NCBI GenBank assembly: GCA_023246885.1
Contig: JAHFHN010000020.1
Coordinates: 1-9,561 of the forward strand
From: Microcaldota archaeon
Lineage (GTDB): Archaea; Micrarchaeota; Micrarchaeia; Norongarragalinales; UBA8480
Direction: 5' to 3'
DNA length: 9,561 nucleotides
Position numbers and translations under genes: made by a program. Under the pieces are notes generated by a model. The model saw nothing but the letters and a program-made list of their open reading frames with translations, was not told where the DNA came from and did no database searches. Every line of letters begins with the position of its first letter. Position 1 is the first letter of the stretch. Positions 1 through 6,419 of the stretch are shown here, piece after piece.

Positions 1-330
1 ATAGTTTCGCAGTGGAAAGAACTCTCTGATTTGCAAAGACAAAAAGTAGAGAAAATAAAGGCAGCGCCCCCGTCTGAAAAGAAAAAAGTAATTGGGGAAT
101 ATGAAGCGCTTATACATCCCGCGCGAGACAAGTTAGCACAAATGGCACTTGCTTTGAAACCCCACTTTGCTGACCACGCTGCAGTACTCGGCTTAAAGCG
201 TACGACTATTTACGATGTTGTGCACGGCAGCCACGGGCCAGTACACTTTCCAAGAAACGCGAGAAACATGACTCTTACTGAGTTAGGTAAGTTACAGCAG
301 TTCATAGATAAAATTGTAAACGCGGAGTAG
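1..330 (+). CDS. HTH-like protein of unknown function, 5'-truncated by window edge
   Basis: The frame is open from base 1 (109 visible codons) to a TAG at 328-330, and no convincing start lies inside the window; the TTG at 31 has no ribosome binding site, so the gene most likely begins upstream. The visible part is basic and helical at first, then contains a stretch (roughly codons 60-80) reading AAVLGLKRTTIYDVVHG, which has the spacing of a helix-turn-helix: a small turn after the first helix and a recognition helix with R-T-T-I-Y. This suggests a DNA-binding, XRE-like or resolvase-like HTH, but it is pattern recognition and not a firm family call. It lies 12 bp ahead of the hydrolase gene and probably shares its transcript, so a regulator of that small operon is possible. 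It could equally be a structural helical protein without DNA binding. Confidence 0.6.
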   Translation: MVSQWKELSDLQRQKVEKIKAAPPSEKKKVIGEYEALIHPARDKLAQMALALKPHFADHAAVLGLKRTTIYDVVHGSHGPVHFPRNARNMTLTELGKLQQFIDKIVNAE

Positions 331-342
331 AAAATTAAAAAA

Positions 343-1107
343 ATGAAAAATCAAAGTATTGAGGGAATTGATGTCCACTGTCACGTTGGGGCAGGCGCAA
401 GGGCTACTGGGGCAGTGGGTGAGCTGTTGAAAAAATTAAAGGAAGCAAACGTAGCGAAGTGTGTCGTCAGTCCAATTCAACTAAAAGAATACAACTTCGA
501 AACTTTTACCTACGCAGAACAAAACGATGCAGTTGCGTCTCTCGCTAAAACTTATCCTGAAAAAATAATTCCATTTGCTCGAATCAACCCTGGTGCTGGA
601 GAAGCCGCGCTAGACGAAGCCAAACGTGCGTTTACAAAGCTCAATGCGGTTGGTATAAAGCTCCAGCCAAGTGTTGATGGATACTCACTTTCAAATTACA
701 CTTTGTTGCAAGTACTTGAAGAGGCGGAGAAATACAATACAGTAGTGCTAATTCATACTGGGTTAAATCGCATCGACGCAGTTGCCCACCCGCTTGCTTG
801 CATTGACCTCGCTCGTCAGTTCAAAGGAGTTAAGTTTATTCTAGCACATGCCGCATCGCTACTTCAAGACGCATACGAGCAAGGCAACTTGCTTCCAAAT
901 GTGTGGTTTGAAACGTCTATCCACTCAACGCCTTTCACTATTTCCAACTATGTTAAAAAGTACGGCGATTCACGTCTACTTTTTGGATCAGATTATCCTT
1001 ATTCTGACCCCTTTATCGAACGGTTGAAAATTGAACGCGCTGGTTTATCAGAATCAAGCAAGCGCAAGATACTGCTTGAAAATACTGAGAGGCTGTTTGA
1101 AAAATGA
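343..1107 (+). CDS. Amidohydrolase-family (Amidohydro_2-like) TIM-barrel metal-dependent hydrolase
   Basis: The 254-residue product has the ordered metal-site motifs of the amidohydrolase superfamily: H12-x-H14 in the first strand (GIDVHCHVG), a GIK-L-Q-P segment at 104-109, H138 (VLIHTG), H169 (FILAHAA) and the terminal aspartate D217 in LLFGSDYPY. Length and motif order fit the compact PF04909 group (uracil-acid decarboxylase/TatD-like relatives), which are cytoplasmic enzymes that hydrolyse or decarboxylate small substrates using one or two divalent metals; the substrate cannot be read from sequence. The ATG at 343 lies 12 bp after the preceding stop, without a clear Shine-Dalgarno, and the stop overlaps the next start as ATGA at 1104-1107, so the gene is the centre of a three-gene operon. 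Confidence in superfamily is high, in substrate none. Confidence 0.87.
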   Translation: MKNQSIEGIDVHCHVGAGARATGAVGELLKKLKEANVAKCVVSPIQLKEYNFETFTYAEQNDAVASLAKTYPEKIIPFARINPGAGEAALDEAKRAFTKLNAVGIKLQPSVDGYSLSNYTLLQVLEEAEKYNTVVLIHTGLNRIDAVAHPLACIDLARQFKGVKFILAHAASLLQDAYEQGNLLPNVWFETSIHSTPFTISNYVKKYGDSRLLFGSDYPYSDPFIERLKIERAGLSESSKRKILLENTERLFEK

Positions 1108-1997
1108 AAGCTTCACTGCACGAGAAGATGCTTCGCAATGCTGAACGCGGCGTAAAGCTAAACTTAGCGGGTCAACAACTAACATTGAAGGCGCACGTAT
1201 ATTCAGATGCTAAGCCTCTGTCATCTAAATCTGAACTTAAATGTGCAAGGCACATGGTTGAAGTCAGCAAAAAAGCCTTTGGCGAACAAGAAACGAGAAT
1301 AGCCTTCGGTGATGATCCAATAAGCGGTGCAAAACGATTCTTCCATGGCGATTTACTTCACTATTTGTTCTTTCTTGAAACACCAACTGGAAGGCCAGTT
1401 GCATATGCACAAGTTGCCATTTCAGAACCAAATCAATCTGCTTATTACACTTCGGCGGCAATTTCTCCAACGGCACAAGGTAAGGGAACTTATGATTTAT
1501 TGAACGTTCTCCGTGCCGCTGCCTGCGCTCGTCATCTCGGAAGTTCACCTAAATTCCAAGTAGCTACGCGCACCGAGAATCCCAAAGTCATAATGCATTA
1601 TTCCGGTCGAGGTTGGTTTCCAAAACTTGCAAATGGTAAAGTGGTTTTTAATAAATTGCATAGGCGTGGGCTGAAAGAGTCTCGTTCTGCTTTTCTACTT
1701 GGTAGGCTTGGCGCGTCGCCTGAACCTGAAAGTATGCATCGTATTGATGCACACGCAAATAAACTCTATCTCGAAGGTCCTGCAGAGGCTGGCACTTATA
1801 GCGCTGAATTAGCAAATGTGCAGCCAGATGAACGCGCAGCTGCACTTCTCGATCAAATACGCGTAATGGAAAAAGGAAGACGCAGAAAATTCAACGCGGC
1901 AAAAGGAGACTCTCTTTATATGGTAACCAGCCCAGCTAACTTGAAAAAATGGTTAGCCAGCCAAAAGAGTTTTCTCAAATCCGTTTTCGGGATTTAA
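1104..1997 (+). CDS. GNAT-like N-acyltransferase domain protein with C-terminal extension
   Basis: This 297-residue protein is recognisable only in its middle. Residues about 88-175 resemble a GNAT fold: a beta strand pair (HYLFFLETPTG, PVAYAQVAIS), then AAISPTAQGKGTYDLLNVL at 118-136, where Q125-G-K-G128 matches the acyl-CoA pyrophosphate loop, a following helix ending in ARHLG, a strand (FQVATRTENP) and the typical late N-P-x-x-x-x-H-Y-x-x-x-G-W element (159-171) found where GNATs have N..A..LYEKLGF. The first 60 and last 110 residues match nothing I know; the tail is basic (EKGRRRKFNAAKGD, 256-269). It overlaps the hydrolase by 4 bp (ATGA), implying translational coupling; a weak GAGAGG lies at 1087-1092. 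The acceptor substrate is unknown. GNAT membership is likely, not certain. Confidence 0.72.
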   Translation: MKASLHEKMLRNAERGVKLNLAGQQLTLKAHVYSDAKPLSSKSELKCARHMVEVSKKAFGEQETRIAFGDDPISGAKRFFHGDLLHYLFFLETPTGRPVAYAQVAISEPNQSAYYTSAAISPTAQGKGTYDLLNVLRAAACARHLGSSPKFQVATRTENPKVIMHYSGRGWFPKLANGKVVFNKLHRRGLKESRSAFLLGRLGASPEPESMHRIDAHANKLYLEGPAEAGTYSAELANVQPDERAAALLDQIRVMEKGRRRKFNAAKGDSLYMVTSPANLKKWLASQKSFLKSVFGI

Positions 1998-2010
1998 TAT
2001 TTTTTTAAAT
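1992..2010. terminator. T-run with small inverted repeat in convergent gap
   Basis: The 20-bp gap between the convergent acyltransferase and helicase genes holds seven T (2000-2006) on the + strand, enough for a U-tract archaeal terminator of the left operon. ATTTAA (1992-1997, containing the stop) and TTAAAT (2005-2010) form a 6-bp inverted repeat, all A/T and so a weak hairpin. Assignment is by position and T-run only. Confidence 0.4.
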
Positions 2011-2017
2011 CAGAAGT

Positions 2018-4093
2018 TTATGTCAATTTAGAGTTTCCTTTTGTGAGTGCTTTTCCGCTTGTGATGTTCTTGATTTCTTGTTTAGATCGTTTTGCATAAT
2101 CTTCAATTGTCTTTACTCCTGCATTGAATAGTTTCCTTCCTCGTACTCTTCCAATTCCGCGAATTGTGCAAATGTTAAGCAACTCTTCTTTTATTCCGTG
2201 TTTTATGCGCCGGCGTAAACGCTTTGCTTCTTGATAAACGCTTGTTTGATTTTCAAGAAATGCAAGTTCGCGCAATGCATAGCAAAGCCATTCGGCGTTT
2301 CGCTTGCGCGTTAACAGCATTCCGGGCGGGGTTTCAAAATCTTCAAGCATTTGTTCTTCAGTTGCTTCATTAATCCAGCCGTTTAACACTTTAGCTGTTT
2401 TGAATTTATCTAATGCTTCTGCATCCCACGCTGGAAAATCTTCTAGCAAGTTATATGCATCATCCCATAATATTTTTTCTTCGCCTTTTTTTACGTATAT
2501 TAGTGGACGCATTTCAGTTGCTTCACAAATCGCATAAAGGTAGTCGATTGTTTGTCTGGGAATTTGTTTTTTGATAAACGAGAGGAACTTCGCGCCTGTC
2601 AAAGGGTCTATGTACAATTGTGCTATTCGCCTACCAACAGGTGTAGCTGCCAAACGGCCACTTTTTTCTCGAATGAAATCAAACTCTTTTAGTTCTCCAC
2701 AAATGCGGTCAATAACTCCAGCTAGTTGACTCCGGTCACCATATTGAAACGCGTAGAACGTAGAGTCAAAAAACTTATGTAATTCCTCCATTGTTGAAAC
2801 ATAGTTTGAAGAAATGAGCGAAAGAGAATGAAAGCGAATGGCAGTTTCATTTGCGAGTTTACTGTACAAGTCCTCGGGTTTCCCGTAAACGTACTTCTCC
2901 CACACTTCTCCAACGTCTTTTTTACTGCTTAACATAACGCCGATTCCAACATCGTCGTAATTTGGCCTACCGCTTCTTCCCAACATTTGTTGTACTTCCA
3001 TTGCTGGGATAAATTCTGAAAAGTTGCCATTAAATCGCTTTAAATCTTTTACAATCACCCACGTGGCGGGATAATCAATACCCATTGCAAGTGTAGTTGT
3101 ACATACAATTGCCTTGATTGTTTTTTCATGCTTGAATCCATCTTCAATTAATTGACGTTGTTTTGGCGTAATTCCAGCGTGGTGAAATGCAATCCCATTT
3201 GCCATGCATGCAGAAAGCTCTTTGCATTGACTTGTTGGAGTTGGCAATGCTTTCAAAGCACTTTTACTCATATCCGCCAGTTGCACTTCGTCTCCCTTTT
3301 GCAAAAACTTCTTTGTAATTGCGCCAAGTTCACGTGCAGTTGACTCAGCGCTACGCCGGCTAGCTACAAAAACTAGCGCTTGTCCATTTTGTTTAAATCG
3401 CAATGCATTTTCCAACACGTCATGCAACTGCTTTTTATCACTAACTTGAATGTTTGCTAATGCCTTGTCTTTAAACTGAACTTCTTTTTCACTGCTAACT
3501 CCCACAATTAACTTCGTTGGCCTATACTCGCTGTAAAACAACTTTGCATTTAGCCACTCAGCCATTTCACTTGCATTTGGAATAGTTGCACTTAAACCAA
3601 GAAGCTTCTTTTTAGCAAGATGGAGCTTTGTCATTACAACTTCGAGCGTTGCGCCACGCTGATCGTCGCCAATCAAGTGGCACTCATCGAACACAACTGC
3701 GTTAATTTGCTCCATAAACTGTGGTGAATGCGTCAAAATTGAATCTAACTTCTCGGAAGTTAAAATCGCAATGTTGGCATCGCCGATTTTTTCATCATCG
3801 CTATCTAACTCTCCAGTGGAAATTCCGACCTTCAAGTCAAAAACAGCCAACTTTTTAGTGAATTCATTATACTTTTCACTTGCCAATGCGCGCAATGGAA
3901 CAACGTACAGCGTCTTCTTGCCTTGTTCAAAATGATTTAACATCCATAATAGTGAGACAAGCGTCTTTCCACTAGCAGTAGGCGAACTAAGCACAGCTCG
4001 GTCGCTTTCAAATAAACCCTCTTGTGCTACTTTGTTCTGCATTTCATTTAGCTTCGAATAGCCAAGCTTTTGCATTGTAGTGGGTAAATCCAT
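2018..4093 (-). CDS. hel308: Hel308-like Ski2-family superfamily 2 DNA helicase
   Basis: The 691-residue product carries the SF2 helicase motifs in order: a Q-motif-like LNEMQNKV (15-22), Walker A S37-P-T-A-S-G-K-T44, motif Ia VPLRALASEK (65-74), motif Ib LTSEKLD (111-117), Walker B D136-E-C-H139, motif III SAT (168-170), motif IV ALVFVASRRSAE (239-250), motif V AMGIDYPA (336-343) and motif VI QQMLGRSGRP (368-377). A winged-helix and ratchet region follows, then a helix-hairpin-helix end (LNICTIRGIGRVRGRKLFNAG, about 639-659) like the RAR-bearing domain V of Hel308. Length is close to archaeal Hel308 (about 700). Hel308 unwinds lagging-strand parental DNA at stalled forks in a 3'-5' direction. 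Oddities are DECH in place of the more usual DEVH/DEIH and GRSGRP in place of GRAGRP. A general Ski2-like helicase is the alternative. The ATG at 4091-4093 sits about 27 nt from an AT box. Confidence 0.9.
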   Translation of the reverse strand: MDLPTTMQKLGYSKLNEMQNKVAQEGLFESDRAVLSSPTASGKTLVSLLWMLNHFEQGKKTLYVVPLRALASEKYNEFTKKLAVFDLKVGISTGELDSDDEKIGDANIAILTSEKLDSILTHSPQFMEQINAVVFDECHLIGDDQRGATLEVVMTKLHLAKKKLLGLSATIPNASEMAEWLNAKLFYSEYRPTKLIVGVSSEKEVQFKDKALANIQVSDKKQLHDVLENALRFKQNGQALVFVASRRSAESTARELGAITKKFLQKGDEVQLADMSKSALKALPTPTSQCKELSACMANGIAFHHAGITPKQRQLIEDGFKHEKTIKAIVCTTTLAMGIDYPATWVIVKDLKRFNGNFSEFIPAMEVQQMLGRSGRPNYDDVGIGVMLSSKKDVGEVWEKYVYGKPEDLYSKLANETAIRFHSLSLISSNYVSTMEELHKFFDSTFYAFQYGDRSQLAGVIDRICGELKEFDFIREKSGRLAATPVGRRIAQLYIDPLTGAKFLSFIKKQIPRQTIDYLYAICEATEMRPLIYVKKGEEKILWDDAYNLLEDFPAWDAEALDKFKTAKVLNGWINEATEEQMLEDFETPPGMLLTRKRNAEWLCYALRELAFLENQTSVYQEAKRLRRRIKHGIKEELLNICTIRGIGRVRGRKLFNAGVKTIEDYAKRSKQEIKNITSGKALTKGNSKLT

Positions 4094-4114
4094 ATAAGTG
4101 GTTGAAATTCTAAG

Positions 4115-4125
4115 TGTTAAAAGTG
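4115..4125 (-). promoter_or_regulatory. Candidate TATA box for the helicase gene
   Basis: On the minus strand the segment reads ACTTTTAACAC, centred about 27 nt upstream of the helicase ATG, the distance expected for an archaeal TATA box driving a leaderless transcript. It overlaps the 5' region of the divergent YbaK-like gene. Position-based inference. Confidence 0.4.
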
Positions 4126-4133
4126 TTTACGTT

Positions 4134-4601
4134 ATGCAATTGGAATTTGAAGTTAAATTGAAAAAATTCATAGCTGATAATAAGATTAACGCAGAACACT
4201 TGAGTTTCAGCCAATCTTGTCACTCTGTAGCAGAAGCGGCACTAGCTGCAAATGTTAGTGAAGAAGATTTTGTTAAGAACATTTGCATGATTGACAATAA
4301 TGGAAATTTAATTGTGGCAATTGTAAAAGGTGAAGACCGTGCAAGTACTTCGCAAGTTGCAAAAGTGCTTGGCATTGAACGGCCTAGAATAGCTACTCCT
4401 GAAGAAATACTAGAAAAAACCGGCTATCCTTGCGGCGGAACGCCTTCTTTTGGCTACGCTGGAATTTTTCTAGTTGACGAACGCGTAATGGAAAAACAAA
4501 TTGTTTACAGCGGAGGCGGATCGCAAAATTCGCTTGTCAAAATTTCGCCAGACGAACTCGTAACAGCAAATAAAGGCAGAATAGCAAAAATTAGAAAATA
4601 A
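4134..4601 (+). CDS. YbaK/ProRS-associated-domain protein, probable aminoacyl-tRNA deacylase
   Basis: From the ATG at 4134 the product is 155 residues. It shows the YbaK-fold hallmarks: CHSVAEAALAANV (29-41), the conserved strand LIVAIVKGEDRAS with K65, the signature GYPCGGTPSFGY (97-108), and YSGGGSQNSLVKISPDEL (125-142). Free-standing YbaK-domain proteins hydrolyse mischarged aminoacyl-tRNAs in trans (Cys-tRNA-Pro for YbaK, Ala-tRNA-Pro for ProX); the tRNA specificity of this one is not readable. The frame extends back to a GTG at 4098, but that would add 12 residues without family likeness and collide with the helicase promoter, so the ATG is preferred. The gene converges on the basic unknown gene with a 9-bp gap. 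The domain call is confident. Confidence 0.87.
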   Translation: MQLEFEVKLKKFIADNKINAEHLSFSQSCHSVAEAALAANVSEEDFVKNICMIDNNGNLIVAIVKGEDRASTSQVAKVLGIERPRIATPEEILEKTGYPCGGTPSFGYAGIFLVDERVMEKQIVYSGGGSQNSLVKISPDELVTANKGRIAKIRK

Positions 4602-4610
4602 TGTTGCAGT

Positions 4611-4967
4611 TTATTTTGACCGCATTATTCTGTGTAATATTCTCGCTTGAGCAAGTGCAAAAGCTAGCTCTTTTTTTGTTATTTCCTTTGCACTAATGCT
4701 TAATGATCCATTATAGTGTGCAGTTACAACGTGCTCTTGACCGCTTCCAACTGGACGGTGAATCCAAAAATCTCCGCGAAGCTTTTCAGCATCGGGGTGG
4801 CTTGACACTAAATGTAATGTCATTGGAGGTTCTCTTCCTTTTGTTATTCCGTGCTTGTGATTTTTAAGTTCAAAGAAGTCAGTGTCACCTTTGCCTTTTG
4901 GTTTAACTGTTATTTCAAAATTAGTTTTTTTTTGAAACCGCCGTGCAATTTGTCGCGTGTTTAACAT
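4611..4967 (-). CDS. Basic 118-residue protein of unknown function
   Basis: I do not recognise this protein. It is rich in Lys, Arg and His, has no signal peptide or membrane segment, and appears to be a small alpha/beta domain: beta-prone stretches around NFEITVKPKG (16-25), MTLHLVSSHP (49-58), DFWIHRP (66-72) and HVVTAHYNGSLSIS (79-92), followed by a C-terminal helix KELAFALAQARILHRIMRSK (99-118). The basic charge would suit RNA or DNA binding, but no family motif supports it. It follows the Nudix gene on the same strand by 38 bp yet has its own AT box (4996-5003) about 32 nt from its ATG, so it probably has its own promoter. Codon use is like its neighbours and the frame is clean, so it is a real gene. 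Confidence 0.72.
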   Translation of the reverse strand: MLNTRQIARRFQKKTNFEITVKPKGKGDTDFFELKNHKHGITKGREPPMTLHLVSSHPDAEKLRGDFWIHRPVGSGQEHVVTAHYNGSLSISAKEITKKELAFALAQARILHRIMRSK

Positions 4968-4995
4968 ATTGTTATAATTTGTAAGACAAAACGAG

Positions 4996-5003
4996 TTATA
5001 AAT
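4996..5003 (-). promoter_or_regulatory. Candidate TATA box for the 118-residue protein gene
   Basis: The minus strand reads ATTTATAA, the best TATA-box match in the window. Its centre lies about 32 nt upstream of the ATG at 4967, giving a predicted start of transcription within a few bases of the start codon. It sits between the Nudix stop and the downstream start, suggesting independent transcription. Confidence 0.5.
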
Positions 5004-5005
5004 CC

Positions 5006-5437
<432 letters not shown>

Positions 5438-5460
5438 AGTTTTGAATAGGCTAACTAAGT

Positions 5461-5470
5461 GTTTTATTCT
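5461..5470. promoter_or_regulatory. Shared AT-rich box between divergent Nudix and csaA genes
   Basis: GTTTTATTCT (+) reads AGAATAAAAC (-). Its centre lies about 28 nt from the Nudix ATG and about 27 nt from the csaA ATG, so one element may serve as TATA box for both leaderless transcripts in the 54-bp divergent gap. No other AT box with the right spacing is present for either gene. Confidence 0.45.
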
Positions 5471-5491
5471 TGACGTTTTCTTTTTATTTGT

Positions 5492-5824
5492 ATGGAAATT
5501 TCTTACGAAGAATTTGAAAAAGTTGACATTCGCCTAGGCAAAATAATCAGCGCCGAAGATTTTCCAGAGGCGCGGAAACCTGCGTATAAACTAAAAATTG
5601 ACTTGGGTTCATTGGGAATAAAGCAAACCAGTGCACAGCTTGTTGCGAACTATTCAAAAGAAGAGTTGATTGGCAAGTTTGTATTGTGTGTAGTGAATTT
5701 TGCGCCAAAGAAAATCGCGGGTTTCAAAAGCGAAGTCTTAACTCTAGGCGTGCCTGATGGAAAAGACAGTTGCATGTTGATAACTGCAGATAAAACAGCG
5801 CCCCTTGGCGGAAAATTATACTGA
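5492..5824 (+). CDS. csaA: CsaA-type tRNA-binding OB-fold protein
   Basis: The 110-residue product matches the CsaA family along its whole length and has the family's exact usual size. Shared features are FEKVDIRLGKIISAEDFPEARKPAYKL split over residues 8-34 (D12-I-R then E25-A-R), GIKQTSAQL (43-51), the YSKEELIGK region (54-62), VVNFAPKKIAGFKSEVLTLG (67-86) and the end GGKLY. CsaA is a homodimeric protein of the same OB-fold as the C-terminal domain of methionyl-tRNA synthetase and binds tRNA; in bacteria it is also reported as a SecA-linked export chaperone. Archaea lack SecA, so tRNA binding is the safer role here. Convergent with the GNAT gene with only 2 bp between stops. No Shine-Dalgarno precedes the ATG, fitting a leaderless mRNA. 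Confidence 0.93.
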   Translation: MEISYEEFEKVDIRLGKIISAEDFPEARKPAYKLKIDLGSLGIKQTSAQLVANYSKEELIGKFVLCVVNFAPKKIAGFKSEVLTLGVPDGKDSCMLITADKTAPLGGKLY

Positions 5825-5826
5825 TA

Positions 5827-6246
5827 TTACAGTTTCATCGTCATGTTGATGTGTTCGATGTTTGCTTCTAGAAAAGTTTCTCCTTCTGGTTTGAATCCAA
5901 GTTTTTCGTAAAACTTTTGAGCGTGAGTTTGTGCGTGTAAACAAACTTCTTTTACTCCTTGTTTTTTCAGTTCCGAAATGCAAAATTCCATAATTGCTTT
6001 TCCAACGCCTTTTCCACGAGCGCTTTTCTTAACTGCTACTCTTTCAATTTTTGCCTTGCCATCGATAATTCTATAGCGGGCAGCGCCAACGCACTCTCCA
6101 TTGTCCCTTGCAATTATGTGTGTTGCTTCTTCATCACCATCTAATTCGAGCACGGGGTTGCATTGTTGTTCAATTACGAAAACTTCGCTGCGTAGCTTAA
6201 AGCAATTAACTAAATCCGCTTGACTTCTTGCAACGTGTATGTCCAT
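5827..6246 (-). CDS. GNAT-family N-acetyltransferase (ElaA/YjcF-like)
   Basis: The 139-residue product is a single complete GNAT domain. The N-terminal LRSEVFVIEQ (18-27) is the R-x-x-V-F-V-x-E-Q signature of the ElaA/YjcF-type subgroup; ATHIIARDNGECVGAARY (41-58) forms the central strands; IERVAVKKSARGKGVGKAIM (67-86) is motif A with the acetyl-CoA-binding R77-G-K-G-V-G82; and CLHAQTHAQKFYEKLGF (102-118) is the motif B region with Y113. It transfers an acetyl group from acetyl-CoA to an unknown amine, protein N terminus or small molecule. It lies 35 bp downstream of the tRNA-Gln gene on the same strand and may be read through from it, but an AT box at 6273-6280 would give it its own start. 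Family is certain, substrate unknown. Confidence 0.92.
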   Translation of the reverse strand: MDIHVARSQADLVNCFKLRSEVFVIEQQCNPVLELDGDEEATHIIARDNGECVGAARYRIIDGKAKIERVAVKKSARGKGVGKAIMEFCISELKKQGVKEVCLHAQTHAQKFYEKLGFKPEGETFLEANIEHINMTMKL

Positions 6247-6272
6247 TTAGAATTTCTACCTTTATTTTTTTT

Positions 6273-6280
6273 AAGTATAA
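6273..6280 (-). promoter_or_regulatory. Candidate TATA box for the GNAT gene
   Basis: The minus strand reads TTATACTT directly after the tRNA-Gln 3' end, centred about 30 nt upstream of the GNAT ATG at 6246. Spacing matches the other candidate boxes in the window. No T-run separates it from the tRNA gene, so co-transcription with the tRNA is not excluded. Confidence 0.4.
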
Positions 6281-6281
6281 G

Positions 6282-6376
6282 TAGCCCCGACCGGATTCGA
6301 ACCGGTGTCCGCAGCTCCAGAGGCTGCTTAGGAGTGAAGTTATTACACTTATCCTTGACCACTAGACGACGGGGCT
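6282..6376 (-). tRNA. tRNA-Gln (anticodon CTG) with an intron
   Basis: After removing 22 nt (6328-6349) the minus strand folds as a complete cloverleaf. Acceptor stem AGCCCCG (6376-6370) pairs all 7 bp with CGGGGCT (6289-6283), with A1-T72 as in archaeal tRNA-Gln. The D-stem GTCT/GGAT has two G-T pairs; the anticodon stem GCAGC/GCTGC has 5 bp; the loop CTCTGGA (6322-6316) puts anticodon CTG at 6320-6318, decoding CAG. The variable loop is GGAC. The T-arm ACCGG-TTCGAAT-CCGGT is perfect. Discriminator A73 is at 6282 and CCA is not encoded. Mature length is 73 nt. Position 26 is A and 27 is G across the junction. It lies between carS and a GNAT gene on the same strand; a weak AT-rich box at 6399-6410 could be its promoter. 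Confidence 0.95.
6328..6349 (-). other. 22-nt tRNA intron at non-canonical position 26/27
   Basis: Exon nucleotides AGGA (6355-6352; tRNA positions 21-24) pair with intron TCCT (6333-6330) as a 4-bp central helix. A 3-nt bulge TAA (6351-6349) follows, then a 3-bp inner helix GTG/CAC (6348-6346 with 6336-6334) closing a 9-nt loop. On the other strand a 3-nt bulge AAG (6329-6327) follows TCCT. Cutting after the second base of each bulge removes 6349-6328 and rejoins A26 to G27, giving a normal tRNA. This is an HBh'-type relaxed bulge-helix-bulge lacking a clear outer helix, as expected for splicing by an archaeal EndA with broadened specificity. Junctions could shift by one A because A flanks both ends. 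Confidence 0.88.
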
Positions 6377-6419
6377 ATTTGTTGTAATATTTTGGGTGGT
6401 TTAGTTTTAGAAAGCTTTT

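Noticed and set aside
1264..1845. Two minus-strand open frames inside the acyltransferase gene
   Set aside because: They overlap a gene with GNAT-like motifs and translational coupling to its neighbour; compositions are Arg/Gln/His-rich shadows with no promoter.
2304..3343. Open frames 2304-2537 (+), 2722-2913 (-) and 3152-3343 (+) within the helicase region
   Set aside because: The helicase motifs run through all of this stretch in one frame, so these are shadows.
4098..4133. GTG start for the YbaK-like gene at 4098
   Set aside because: It adds 12 residues without family likeness and begins 4 bp from the helicase start, leaving no room for a promoter; ATG 4134 fits the family length.
5959..6144. 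A + strand frame antisense to the GNAT gene
   Set aside because: The minus strand has a complete GNAT domain; the antisense frame is Phe/Asn/Cys-rich and featureless.
6282..6376. tRNA pseudogene with an insertion
   Set aside because: The acceptor, anticodon and T stems are perfectly paired and the insertion is bounded by a bulge-helix-bulge-like fold, so an intron explains it better.
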